This document shows positions 12,031 through 24,646 of a stretch of 64,000 bases of DNA, in pieces. Position 1 is the stretch's first letter. Each line of letters opens with the position of its first letter. A model generated the notes under the pieces. The model saw nothing but the letters and a program-made list of their open reading frames with translations. It was not told the DNA's origin and did not search any database. This stretch comes from Dama dama (Eukaryota > Chordata > Mammalia > Artiodactyla > Cervidae), in assembly GCF_033118175.1 (NCBI RefSeq), contig NC_083712.1:9806956-9870955 (forward strand), read 5' to 3'. Position numbers and translations under genes: made by a program.

Positions 12031-13796
12031 TTCCCCTCTGATTGGACACCAACTGCAGTGTCTCTTCAGCAGGCGACACCTCTGAAATTTCACCTCCTCC
12101 TGGGAGCCATGCCCCAGGTCCCCCAGACCTTCCCCCCGTGCACATGGCCCCGGAGTGTAAGGTTGGAAATGAATTTCTACCTAGACTTTTGCGGTTCCCT
12201 CCTCATGACCCTCCTTTTTCAAGTACTTCACTTCCCCAAACCGCGGCTGTGCGGCTGCCTCACCCTCTGATGTCTGTCCCCTTCACCCGGTGAGACAGCT
12301 GCCTTCCATGCTGGCCGTGACCCTGGCTCGGAAACCGTCTGCAGAGCGGAGCCTGGGGCTCACCCAGCCTGCTCGCTTCGTTTGCAGGCCAGCGGTTCCG
12401 TGCGTATTTGTCCAGGTTTCATAGTTATTCATTTCAAGAGGCCGGGTCTGATCCTGGCTACTTCACTGTGGCCGGGAACGGATGATGTGAGCTTCCTCTT
12501 CATTAATTCTATATTTAAATTTCTTTTTCTAAAACTGTCTAAATCCATTGCTTAAGAAGTAAAAACCGAGGTCCAGAGGTTATTTGTTTTAATCCAGAGA
12601 ACTTCCATCTTCTGTACCACCTACTGTTGTAGCGCACGCACTTTACAGTTTCCCGTGGTCCTCCCATAATTGTTACTTTTTATAGCAGTTCCCAGAGAAA
12701 ACAAGTGCTTGTCTTTCTTGGAGGTTTTTCTTCTCCCAAACCTGGAAAACTATTCCCTGGAAACTTAACCAGTAAGATTTTTAAGTACTGGAAAGAGTCC
12801 CTAAGTTCTTAATAGTAATTGTTCTTGATCAAAGCTCCCAGTCACCTTGCTGAGAACGCACCATTTACATCCATCTTCCTGATGGAATTCCCCAGACGCA
12901 CCTCCCTCCGCCCCATCTGCCTTGGATACTCCCAGGTTCTCCACAGTCATTTGTCATAAGGGAAGCCCTTACTTGCAGACACACTGGAATAAAATAGATT
13001 CATTTTCATTTTCAAGTTGGTAGTTTGCATTTTTTAATTTGTAAGGCTTCTGTCCAGCATAAGAATGAGATTCTTAGGAATTTAATGAAAAATGCTCATT
13101 TGCAAATAACTTCTGTTGCTTTAGGGAATTTCATAATGATTTTGCACATGCCACTAGGAGATGGGTTGTTTTTTAAAAAAAAATCAGTTCTCCCTCATCC
13201 TCATGTACCATATAGTTGATTCAGGCACTAAATATGTATAATTGATTTATACAGTATACACTGGTGTCTATAACAAAGGGTATCTTAATTTGGGACTGAA
13301 CAGAGGATTTTAAATATCTGTGATATTTTCATGAATAGAGAAGCTGAAAAAGGCAGCCCACAGAGAGGTTCTGAAAAAAATAAAATTACTCTCATAAATT
13401 ATTTTATAATAATCTGAACGAAATGTTTGGAAACTCTGATGTTTGTGATGTTGGGAAGTTACTTTCCTTTGTACATCCCTTGAAGATAATTCATGCACTT
13501 CCACAAAAAAATCTGTCTGTCCCTTTGCCAAGGGGTCTCAGGTAACAATGCAGAAAAAAGGGACATAAAGAAAAGATTTAAAAGAAAAAAACAGAGACTC
13601 TTACCATCCTGCTGAGCAGCAATATTCTTTAACTTCCACCCATGATTCAAATGCAAATCAGATTTAGATGTAGAATGGCACGGATTATGCCAGGATTACA
13701 AGCACTGAAACACAGGACAACACTGTTTGCAAAAAGTCAAAAGTTGGGCTTGGAGATTGCAGAGAACTTGGTTTAAGGATTTTAAACACACAAGAG
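12031..13796. other. Unique sequence, no gene seen
   Basis: A mixed GC-rich then AT-rich stretch. Open frames at 12042-12293 and 13025-13219 have no recognisable domain and no splice-site support. No ruminant repeat was recognised. Confidence 0.5.
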
Positions 13797-14170
13797 ATTG
13801 TGATTGGCTGAATCATGCACCCCTTCCCCCCGCCCCTCCACCTAAAAATCCCCAAGTCGAAGCAATAAGCTTCTCCTAGATCACTGAACATGAGCCCCAA
13901 CTTTAGAGAGATTTTTAGGTTAGGGTGGGCCAAAACCCAAAGTGCTTGATGTCCTTAAAAGCAGAGCCTTAAGGGATGTGTCCAGAGGGAAAGCTGTGTG
14001 GAGACACAGCAAGGTCTGCAGACCAAGGAAAGAAGACTCTGGAGAAGCCTCCAGCCCAGTGACACGTTGACCCTGGGTGCCTGGCCTCCAGACCCTGAGG
14101 AAATACATTTCTGTTTTTTAAGCCACGCTGTCTGTGTGCATTGTTACGGCAGCCCTAACAGAGTAACACA
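13797..14170 (+). mobile_element. MLT1-type solo LTR (MaLR, ERVL-related)
   Basis: The pattern is that of MaLR LTRs: GGCTGAATCATGCACCCC at the start, GGTGGGCC, TGATGTCC, GAGACACAGCAAG, a CTCCAG block, and the terminal TTTAAGCCACGCTGTC with GTTACGGCAGCCCTA. It is diverged and has no internal coding region next to it, so it is a relic solo LTR with no gene to annotate. Confidence 0.8.
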
Positions 14171-14425
14171 TACCGTTAGGAGAAAGAAATTCTTAATTAT
14201 TAGACATTTCTGAGTTTGATAATCTTGCAATTCAGTGGCATTCAGAACATTTGGAGATATGAGTCAATATTCTTTGATAGTATTTTTAGCAACAGACTTC
14301 AAAATGGGGTCAGCATAAGATGATTGAACAGACTCAAAAGAGAAAATCATTTATTGGGTAACTTGAAATAGATTATTTAATATTCAGTTAAAAATAATAC
14401 ACATATTGCTTCTGTTGTTTATGGT

Positions 14426-14540
14426 TTGTATTTTTGGCCGTGAGTTAGGGGGTGATCTTAGCTCCCTGACCAGGGACTGAACCTGTACCCCCTGCATTGG
14501 AAGGCGGAGTCTTAACCAGTGGACCACCAGGGAAGTCCCA
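14426..14540 (-). mobile_element. CHR-type tRNA SINE, antisense
   Basis: TTTTGGCCG, CTCCCTGACCAGGGACTGAA and GACCACCAGGGAAGTCCC are the reverse complement of the cetartiodactyl CHR SINE with its tRNA-like head at the right end. Confidence 0.85.
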
Positions 14541-14780
14541 TAACTTCTTTGTGGAAAAAAATAAATCTCTGATCTTGTCATTCTTCTTTCACAAACCTGA
14601 AGTTGCTCCAGACAGGGGGCCCTGTGGCTGACTGCAGCGGGCCTCACCCTGCCCTGCTCTGCTCACCCCTCCATCTGAAGTCTCACATCTCCACCCTCTA
14701 GCTGGTCCCTGGACTCTTGTTATCACTCTGGGTGATCTGAAGCAGCACTGACCTCAAGGCTTCCCCTCAGATGACCCTCT

Positions 14781-14996
14781 GAAAGTGAAAGTGTTAGTTG
14801 CTCAGTCGTGTCCGACTCTTTTGTGACCCCCTGGACTGTAGCTCTCCAGGCTCCTCCATCCATGGAATTCTCCAGGCAACAATACTGGGGTGGGTTGCCT
14901 TGCCCTTCTCCAGGGGATCTTCCCGACTGAGGGATCGAACTCAGGTCTCCTGCATTGCAGGCAGATTCTTTACTATCTGAGCCACCAGGGAAACCT
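14781..14996 (-). mobile_element. Bov-tA SINE, antisense
   Basis: Starts with TTGCTCAGTCGTGTCCGACT (Bov-A tail, reverse complement) and ends in the tRNA-like head complement CTATCTGAGCCACCAGGGAA. Confidence 0.92.
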
Positions 14997-15762
14997 ACCT
15001 TTTGTAATTTATCCTTCCTTAAATCTCTTCCACAACAGTTACTTTTCTTTAGGACACTTAAAATTTGCTTTCTGTAATTATTATTTCTCCACTTGTGGAG
15101 CCAGTGTCTGTCTATTGACCTGTCATTCATCTGCTGGTCTGTCAGTCAGTATATTTGTATATCCTGCAAGTGGACATACTGTTTCTGATCCAGAGACAGA
15201 CTGTTGCCTCCAGTCTGCAGAGCTGTAACTACATAGGTTTCCCTTTCCCAGTCTTTGCCATGTCTGGGGTGACATGATGAGAACCAGGTGTTACCCTGCG
15301 TACATCAGAGTCCATACTATAGGTGAGGAATCCCCAAAACACACATCTAAGTGCTTACACAGGTGAGGGACCCCTGAAACTACCCCCCCTTCTCACGAAG
15401 GGAGAAAACTCTCTGTTCCCTAGTTTAAACACATCTCCTGGGCAGAGAAGAGAAGGGTCCTGGGTTTTTATTCTTTGGATTGTAAATAAATGTCTCCTCA
15501 TGGGAGACAAGGTAAGCAATCTCTGCATTTATACCTTCTGGACCAGCCACATGGCTCCACATCTCATCCTCTGTTAACAGTGGACATAGACCTTCAGGGC
15601 GGTAAGTCTCTGACCATTGATAACAACAGGCTTATACCTTAACCAAGGGCCAGGAAGCTGTGGTGAGAACCTGTAACCACGCAGAAACATAAAAGTGCTC
15701 ACTTTCTGATACTTCTTTCCTACAATTTCCAGTATTTTGCCTTGAAAAAACTGAGCCCCTGA
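14997..15762. other. Unique sequence, no gene seen
   Basis: No repeat family or coding domain recognised. The 84-codon frame at 15323-15577 has no familiar feature. Confidence 0.45.
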
Positions 15763-15780
15763 TTAGTATAATTAGGTTAG

Positions 15781-17780
15781 ATCTGATAGAGTACCTGATG
15801 AACTAGGAATGGAGGTTCATGACATTGTAGAGGAGAAACGGATCAAGACCATCCCCAAGAAAAAGAAATGCAAAAAATCAAAATGGCTGTCTGAGGAGGC
15901 CTTACAAATACCTGTGAAAAGAAGAGAAGCAAAAAGCAAAGGAGAAAAGGAAAGATATACCCATTTGAATGCAGAGTTCCAAAGAATAGCAAGGAGAGAT
16001 AAGAAAGCCTTCCTCAGTGATCAGTGCAAAGAAATAGAGGAAAGCAATAGAATGGGAAAGACTAGAGATCTCTTCAAGAAAATTAGAGATACCAAGGGAA
16101 CATTTCATGCAAAGATGGGCTTGGTTAAGAACGAAAATGGTATGGACCCAACAGAAGCAGAAGATATTAAGAAGAGGTGGTAAGAATACACAGAAGAACT
16201 GTACAGAAAAGATCTTCATGACCTAAATAATCACAGTGGTGTGATCACTTACCTAGAGCCAGACATCCTGAAATGTGAAGTCAAGTGGGCCTTAAGAAGC
16301 ATCACTACGAACAAAGCTAGTGGAGGTGATAAAATTCCAGCTGAGCTATTTCAAATCCTAAAAGATGATGTTGTGAAAGTGCTACACTCAATATGCCAGC
16401 AAATTTGGAAAACTCAGCAGTGGCCACAGGACCGGAAAAGGTCAGTTTTCATTCCAATCCCAAAGAAAGGCAATACCAAAGAATGCTCAAACTACCACAC
16501 AATTGCACTCATCTCACATGCTAGCAAAGTAATGCTCAAAATTTTCCAAGCCAGGCTTCAACAGTGCGTGAACCATGAACTTCCAGATGTTCAAGCTGGA
16601 TTTAGAAAAGGCAGAGGAACCAGAGATCAAGTTGCCAATATCCACTGGATCATCAAAAAAGCAAGAGAGTTCCAGAAAAACACCTACTTCTGCTTTATTG
16701 ACTATGCCAAAACCTTTGACTGCGTGGATCACAAGAAACTGTGGAAAATTCTTAAAGAGATGGGAATACCAGACCATCTGACCTACCTCTTGAGAAATCT
16801 TTATGCAGGTCAGGAAACAACAGTTAGAACTAGACGTGGAACAACAGACTGGTTCCAAATAAGAAAAGGAGTACGTCAAGGCTATATATTGTCACCTTGC
16901 TTGTTTAACTTATATGCAGAGTACATCATGAGAAACACTGGTCTGGATGAAGCACAAAACGGAATCAAGATTGCTGGGAGAAATATTAATAACCTCAGAT
17001 ATGCAGATGATACCACCTTTTTGGCAGAAAGCAAAGAAGAACTAAAGAGCCTCTTGATGAAAGTGAAAGAGGAGAGTGAAAAAGTTGGCTTAAAAGTCAA
17101 CATTCAGAAAACTAAGATCAGGGCATCTGGTCCCATCACTTAATGGCAAGTAGATGAGGAAACAGTGACAGACTTTATTTTTTTGTACTCCAAAATCATT
17201 GCAGATGGTGACTGCAGCCATGAAATTAAAAAACGCTTACTCCTTGGAAGAAAATTTATGAGCAACCTAGACAGCATATTAAAAAGCAGAGACATTACTT
17301 TGCCAGCAAAGGTCTGTCTAGTCAAGGCTATGGTTTTTCCAGTAGTCATGTATGAATGTGAGAGTTGGGCTGTAAAGAAAGCTGAGCACTGAAGAATTGA
17401 TGCTTTTGAACTGTGGTGTTGCAGAAGACTCTTGAGAGTCCCTTGGACTGCAAGGAGACCCAACCAGTCCATCCTAAAGGAAATAAGTCCTGGATACTCA
17501 TGGAAGGACTGATGTTGAAGCTGAAATTCCAATACTTTGGCCACTTGATGTGAAGAACTGACTCATTTGAAAAGACCCCGATGCTGGGAAAGATTGAAGA
17601 CGGGAGGAGAAGGGGACGACAGAGTATGAGTTGGTTGGATGGCATCACTGATCCAGTGGACGTGAGTTTGAGTAAACTCCGGGAGTTGGTGCTGGACAGG
17701 GAGGTCTAGCGTGTTGCAGTCTATGGGGTTGCAAAATGTCGGGCATGACTGAGCGAGTGAACTGAACTGAACTGAACTGA
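15781..17780 (+). mobile_element. BovB LINE, 2.0 kb, best-preserved copy
   Basis: 5'-truncated BovB lacking the endonuclease. It has the linker, the whole reverse-transcriptase domain, the C-terminal region and a 3' end of tandem CTGAA units. Imperfect duplications TTAGTATAATTAGGTTAG (15763-15780) and TTAGTGTAAACTGGTTAGG (17781-17799) flank it, which marks a target-primed insertion. Confidence 0.93.
15809..17392 (+). pseudogene. BovB reverse-transcriptase remnant
   Basis: One reading frame runs from 15809 to 17392, interrupted only by TAA at 16181-16183 and TAA at 17141-17143 (the usual Ser codon TCA mutated), and ended by TGA at 17390-17392. The 300-codon middle part (16241-17143) holds the RT fingers and palm: IPIPKKGN, QAGFRKGRGTRDQ, FIDYAKTFDCVD, GVRQG and the YADD catalytic motif at 17000-17011. 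RTE-clade RTs copy LINE RNA, and also SINE RNA, at a nick. Here the endonuclease is missing and the stops prevent a full protein. Confidence 0.88.
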
Positions 17781-17799
17781 TTAGTGTAAACTGGTTAGG

Positions 17800-20239
17800 G
17801 TAGACCTGAACAGAAGTAAAACAGAATTGTCAATTTTATTTGATTTATTTGGTGCATAATGGGGCTAATTTCAATATCCTTTTTAAAATCATGGTCATAA
17901 TTCTAATTGTCTTCTGCCTATAAGACAACAAAAGTGTCTAATTGGTAGAACTTTCAGTATTTTAAAAAATAATGCTATTTCAAACTTGACAAATAGATAA
18001 TAACAGTCAGCTCCAAAATATTCTGTATCAAACAAGATGTCCTGATAGGACTTGCAAGATTTATATTATTACCTACTGTTCTGGCCAAATTTCTGATTCT
18101 GTTCCACGCCATGCATGTGGCCCAGTTAATGAATAGAAGACTTCAAAACTGCAGTTCAGTCTTGGGGACTATAAGCATACTGTATATTGTAAAACTTCTT
18201 TGAACTTTTTTGAGAAGAATTCAAATAACACTGAACAGAGGAAATTTTAGGAACATCTGCCAAAATGGATATTCAGATCATCTGCCATGCATTTTAAGAA
18301 GGTTAGACTCTGAATTTTCAGATGAAAGACTTTGCTCAGGGTCTTAGAAATATAAATAGGAAAAAAAGTGAGAAAAGAGAAAGGAAAACCTTTGAGTTAA
18401 TCCAGTTTCCAGTAGAGATGAAAAAGGTACCACAGAGTTGAAAGGCAAGTTTCTACCCCATGTGCTTTGGCAATCACTCTTCAACTTGTTTTAGTAAAAG
18501 CACACTCATGTTTTCCCTCAGAGAAATGGCCTTTGATGGCAGTTAGATGTTTCACAGCCGTTTGTATACCTCTGACTTCAAAGTCGGCAAGAGAGAAAAC
18601 AAATCTATTTTTTAAATATTGTGTGATGTGCTGAATACACTGATTATTTCCTTCTTCCGAGTGAGTGTCAAATGTCTGCCATGCAAACAGTGTAGAGGCA
18701 TTTGTTGGAACTCAGATCTGGAGAAAGAAAAGCAAGCTGATGGTGAAAACAAGCAGATTCTGATGAGCTGGAGCAGCAGGTAAGGGCAGGCCTCCCCAGG
18801 TATAAGGGTGGCGGCGGGTAGCTGTGGTCCTTCCCCAGGCGGACCTCCAGAAGAGTTCTGCGTGCCCCCAGACCCCTGCGTGCAATCCTTCTATGCTCCT
18901 CTTCAGAGAGCTAGTCTGAAAGTGCTCTGGGAAAACCAGTACTCCTGAAAAGCAAGAAGGGCAGACAGTGCATCGTTGACCCAGCCAGTGCTGTTGGGTC
19001 TTGAGGAATGTGTATGTGCCTTAGATTTTGCCAAAATAAATAAATGATTATTAAAGTAGAAGAAGAAGCCATCAAAATACCAAAGAAATAAAAATATTTC
19101 AAATACTGGAGGAAATGAATTTTAAAACTCTTAAAATGGTGTCACACAGTTTCAATTACCAGTATCTGTGTTACTTTACTTGATTTCAGACTTTCTTCTG
19201 TTATTCCATCTCTGCAGTCCTAGAGAGAGGAGCTGTCAGAGATGATCTACTGGAAATAGCAGTGTCATTGCACTGAAAACGCCGAAGCCCAAGTAGAAGG
19301 CCTCTGGCTCAAGTTCACACGGATGCTCTGTGTTCAGAGGGCAGCAGGTAGGTGAGCGTTGCCTCCTGCAGCCTGTGGGAGTCTGGCAACCTGGGAAGCA
19401 GTGCTTCCTGCCACTGCTCCCAGCTGTGAAAGGAGGATTAATATTGGTGGTTCTGAATGTGGTAGCTGTGTGCCCACCCTCGCCTCTTCTCGGCAGACAT
19501 TTGGATGAATTCATGAGATACATGGAGTGGGAACATCTCTCTAGAAAGCCCTGGCCCTTACTGTTTGTGTGACCTTGAACAATAACCTAATGTATCAGGG
19601 TCTCTGTTTCCTCACAGGAGAAGGGTGGTGATGCTCGGGGCTCTTGCAAGCGCTGTCAAGGGGACTCAGTGGTATGGGCCCAGGACATAGGGAGCTCTTC
19701 ATGAATGAAGGTCAGAGGCATCTGCTTATACTTCACAGTCCCCACTCCCCCAGGGCCTCGCTGCAGTCTCAGGCCAGCCCCACAAGTGGAACTGGGCAGA
19801 GAGCATCTGCCCATTTTACAGAGGCACAAAGTGAGGCTCGGGGAGCAGTACTAGATCTCTGGCTCTGAGTCCACTGCACACCCAGCCTGCCGTGGATGGT
19901 CCTGCGAGGAACAGATGCTGGGACAGAACCCACAGGGGTCATGGCCTCACCAGGACCTGGAGAACACAAGGGGCTGTCCTCCTGGGGGCTCAGAGCACAC
20001 TTCCCGAGCGTCTGTCTCATGTGGATCCAGGTGGGCCGTTCAGTCCCTTTCCCAGGGTCCTGATGGGCTGCGCACCGTGTTCCCCAGGCCGGGCAGCCCT
20101 CTGCTTCCCACCAGGTGTGCGAGGACTACTCACCTGCCTGGGGTGCAGGTGACGCCCACGGACGGCAGGTGGTGGCCTGTTTGCCAGCCCTCATCATCAG
20201 TTTTCTTACAGTTCTGAATCCTGTCACTGTCATCTGCTG
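17800..20239. other. Unique sequence with MIR-like traces
   Basis: Mostly AT-rich to 19100 and moderately GC-rich after. No coding domain. MIR-like text is visible at 19555-19640 (TGTGTGACCTTGAACAA, then GTTTCCTCACAGG) and at about 19811-19870 (CATTTTACAGAGGCACAAAG). Confidence 0.5.
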
Positions 20240-20510
20240 TTCATTGAAGGGGCTGATGCTGAGGCTGAAGCTGCAACACTTTGGCCACCTTATGTGAAGA
20301 GCTGACTCATTGGAAAAGACCCTGATGCTGGGAAAGATTGAGGGCAGGAGGAGAAGGGAGCGACAGAGGGTGAGATGGTTGGATGGCATCACTGACTCAG
20401 TGGACACGAGGTGAGTAAGCTCCGGGGGTTGATGATGGACAGGGACGCCTGGAGTGCCGCGGTCCACGGGGTCAAAAAGAGTCAGACATGACTGAGCAAC
20501 TGAACAGAAA
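20240..20510 (+). mobile_element. BovB 3'-end fragment
   Basis: Contains GGCTGATGCTGAGGCTGAAG, TTGGATGGCATCACTGACTC and the final GAGTCAGACATGACTGAGCA. It is the last ~270 bases of BovB, truncated by incomplete reverse transcription. Confidence 0.88.
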
Positions 20511-22054
20511 CAACAGTAACTGGTATTAACAGACATGTTCTGGAAGTAGATGCCAAACTTGTAAACTAACTCAGTTTTCATGAGCACATTTAGCAAATCA
20601 GTTCTCAAAGAAAACAGTAGCCCTTCTCATGAGGAGAGAAGATTCCTCCCATCAGAACCAGAGATAAGAGTCGCTCTCCTTTTCAGAACCACAAACGCTC
20701 TTAGGAACCATAAACGTTTCATTTTCTGCTTCAGGAAACAAGAGCCTCTGGCTTTCTTTTGTTTTCATTTTCTTTTAAGATGAGGAAAACCAGAGACTCC
20801 TTCATAGCTATCTTGCTCTCTTCTAAGAGACAGCAGTGCCCTAAAAAGGAGAACTAGAAAATTGAAATTGCTTTCATCATTGGCGTCCTGGTTTTCTCTG
20901 GGGGCGGTTAACTGTCCTGAGGGAGTGTCTCCCTCCAGTCTCACCTTATGAGAGGGGGAAACCCAGAGTCGAAGTGACCACAGCCGGTGTTTTCCCACAG
21001 CATCTCCCATCCCTGCCATGCGCAGAAGGCGCCCTGGGGCCGGCGGCCCAGTGCTCTGATCAGATCCGCACACAGGCTCCTGAACGTTATGGACGTGACT
21101 TCTGCCACATTGCAGCAGAAGCTGTAGGCTGGCCAGGAGCCCCTGTGGTGTGGGCCTGAGTCTGGGTCTGGTCTGCTCACCACTGACCCAGCAGCCGGCG
21201 GTCAGTCACACTGCCTCCTGCCCGTCGCCTGGGGGCCAGCTTTCTGCAAGGACTTTGGAGACCGGGTCCCGTGACCGGGCTCAGCCTCAGCTGGGAAGAC
21301 TCCCCCAGTCCTCTGTTACTGTTTCCATGGGAAGTTGCCTTCTGTTTTATCTGTCTCATTTTTCAAATTACACAATGCTTTCAGAAGGCCATTCATCTTA
21401 AATTGAAGATTCTTTATACTGAAAATAATGGGAGTTGATTATAGTGTCTGATATCAAGAGGTTATTGTCATCTTTAAGACATGTTTGCAAAAGAATCTGT
21501 GATATTACCACAAAATTAGTTAAGCAGTACTGATGTGTAATATATGCTGATAAAGACTTTTTATATTACTTATTCAATACTTGATGGAGCTTTGTTGTAA
21601 GCAAAGCTCTGAGAGAGTAAAGTCACAAAAATAAATAAAATGGAGCCCCTCTTCCTAAACCAACTTAAAACCCAGTGAAAGGGAATCAGAAATGCATGGA
21701 GAACATGCGCCCATCCGCAGTGAGAAGGGGGTGGGGAACAGGGACTCTCAGGAGGGTCAGAGACTGCCGGCCGGGAGAGTCCAGTGAAACCCGGCCTCGG
21801 GAAGTTGCCACCAGGAGACCAGTGAGAAGCTTGTCATAGCTGTAGATTTAAGGGGGCCTGTCTTACTGCAGGAGGTGTGACGCTTGGGAGTGATTGGAAG
21901 AGATTTGAATGGGCCGAGCTCCTTGGAATGACCCAGAACACCACTGCAGACAGAACCATCCTGCGATGGGTCAGCAGGCAGACTCCCTATGCTGTGGACG
22001 GAACCCACCCCCCCAGGTCCTCGGAACATGGCCACATTTGGAGACAGGCCTACA
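20511..22054. other. Unique sequence, no gene seen
   Basis: No repeat or coding domain recognised. Open frames on both strands near 20765-21401 overlap each other and lack supporting features. Confidence 0.45.
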
Positions 22055-22345
22055 GAGGTGATCTCAGTAAAATGAACCTATATGGCTGAGGTGCTGATCC
22101 AGTAGGACTGGTGTCCTCTTGAGAAGAGGAGGCTACACCAGGGACGTGTGGTCTCGGAGGAAAGGCCCTGTGTGGACATGGTGAGAAGCTGTCAGTCTAC
22201 ACCCACAGAGGAAGGCCTCGGGAGAAGCCAGCCCTGCCGACACCTTGATCTGGGACATCCAGCCTCCAGGACTGGGAGAAAAGTAACTTCTGTGGTTTAA
22301 GTCTCCTGATCTGTGGAAGTTTGTTACGATGATGCTAGAAACAGA
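22055..22345 (+). mobile_element. MLT1-type solo LTR fragment (MaLR)
   Basis: GTAGGACTGGTGTCCTCTTG, AGCCCTGCCGACACCTTGAT, CCAGCCTCCAGGACTG and the terminal GTTTGTTACGATGATGCTAG follow the 3' half of MaLR LTRs. It is diverged and non-coding, with no internal retroviral region beside it. Confidence 0.75.
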
Positions 22346-24646
22346 ACCGTCGTCAAATCTGAACATATCAAAACTGTGAGCCTTTTCCAAACCACAACTG
22401 TGACCAGGCACAGAGGGAGGGTCACTGCCAGTAGTCAGGACAGTGAAAGCAGGGGACCTCTGGTCGATGAGACAGGACCGCGCTCTCCCCCCTTCTCTCC
22501 TGGGCTCTGATCTCGCCCCACCCTCCTGCATGCCCATAAGCTCCCCAGTCTCCTGCCCACCCCCTGCCTTGTGGCTGCTCCTCTGAGGAGAGCTGATACG
22601 ACCCAGCAGCCTCCACTCCGCCTGTGATGGTTTGGTGTTGGTCTGTGACCAGCTCTGAACGTGTCCCTCACCTCCTCTCCCCACGTGGGCACCACTGCAT
22701 CCTCCGGGTCCCTCCCACTGCTCTATCTCACTGCAGGATGATGTTTGTGTGACTTATTATCTTTATGTGTTTGTCCATCAAGATAACACTCAGGGAAACA
22801 GCCTGAGAAAACCCGAACCTTCGTGTTTATTTCAAAAACATTGTTTAGACTTTTTTTTGCCACATTCACTCACTCATTTGCGCATTCATTTCAAAGCCAG
22901 GTGTGGAATGTCTAAAGCCACCATGTGCAGTTCTTGGCGATGGGGATTCAGTGAAAAGACAAAACCACCTTTGTCCATGAAGCCTTACACAGAGAACTGG
23001 AGAGGGAATGTGGAAACACCATGGGTGCCGCTATTTTGTGCATGAAAGAACCAAGGGGATGCTGGTGGGCAGGGAGCAAGGGCGGCCATCTGAGGTGGAG
23101 GCAAGTCCAGGGGTGAGAAGGGGCTCATTCCAGGACTGCTGGGGGCCTTGGCCCCGTCAGGCCACTCCAGTATTTAGGGCCGAGTGCCTGCTGTTGGCTC
23201 TTCCTGGAAATGTTTCTGTGGATCCTTGCTGCTTTCAGCTTCTGCTGCTTTCGCAGAATTTAATTCTTCTGCCAGAGTGATTTTCCTAGAGATGAGTCAT
23301 CACCTTTTTCACTTTGAAGATTAAGATGCAGATTTTAAATATTTCACAGGCACATACAATATGGATACTAACTTCAAAAAGTATCTAGATGTTACTTTTG
23401 AAGTTTTTAAAAAAGGATTGCTATTCTAGTTCACAAAGGGTAAAGAATAACTTAATTATGCTGGGAACTCGAGGCTTTAAAGGACAAATGTTAAAGCCGA
23501 CAAATGCCTGAGTGCAGGTAAGCATATTCCAAGTGCAACTTTGAAGAAAAGTACCTTCATGTTCACATTTCTTTAAGGGAAAAGAAAAGTCTACAATCTT
23601 TATTCAGCATTTTCCCCTTTGTGATTGGCCACCTACTATGTTGAAAAACATTCTAATTCCCCCAATTTTATTCTAATTGATATTTTCATTACTGTTTGTC
23701 TGACTACAGTTCCATGCTGAATCTAAACCAAAAATGCTGAAATAAAACATTAAACGTGCTTATTGATTTAAATAATATTCTGTGTGGTTTATGTCTAATA
23801 CATTATCTTTCAAATTAATTTTTCTAACACTGTCAACTTAGAATCTTCTGAAATCATTTCAACTTAATTTTAGTCAGTTCATAAGCACATTGAATCCTGC
23901 TGGTGAGGTTGCCATGCCTTAGCATTTTCTGACAGATTTACCAAATTTTGTCATGAGAAGAACTGGTTTCTGGGTGCATTGCTGAAGATGTACACCTGAC
24001 TTTAAGGATAGCAATGTCCCTCGGGGATGTGTCCACTGGAATTAAATGAGAATGAGTCATATATGTTTGGTTTTGACTTTTTTTGTGCAAAAGCCTTCTA
24101 GAAGAAATTCACATTTTATCTTAAAATAAAAGAAGTGAGCCCCAAATTAAATATAGATCATATTGACTTAACACCTGATATTTTGGAAAATGGTGCCTTA
24201 ATGGGGTGACATTTGTGTAAGGTATCTGATTAACATATCTTTTTTTAAAAACCATTCTGTGAGGTAAATGCTCACTCAAATCTTAATTTTCTCAACAGCT
24301 GTTGAAGGTGTCAGAAATACCACGGATCTAAACTTTATTATCATGTGTGGGAAGTCCCCAAGGGAGCTGCAGATGCACAAAAATCCCGTGTCTACCTCGT
24401 GTCTTGCCGGGGTGCCCTCGTGCTGGGCCCTGCGGATGAGAGCACAGGGCCCCTCAGAGACGGCCCAGAGCCCTGGCCCAGGGCTGGAGCACGCCTGACC
24501 GCAAGGCAGCGCCTTCCACCAGAGCTGCAGCACGTCCCGGGCGGAGTAAGCACTCCATTCTCCTCACAACAGCGAGCAGCCGAGCCGGACAAGCTCACAG
24601 AGCCGGGGGAAACAAGATGGCAGAACCGGTAGTGAGTGTTAGGCCC
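22346..24646. other. Unique sequence, no gene seen
   Basis: GC-rich to 23280, AT-rich from 23300 to 24350, then increasingly CpG-rich towards the minisatellite. No domain or repeat family recognised. Confidence 0.45.

Noticed and set aside
16241..17143. 300-codon reverse-transcriptase frame as a live gene
   Set aside because: It is part of a 5'-truncated BovB with in-frame stops and no endonuclease, so it is annotated as a pseudogene.
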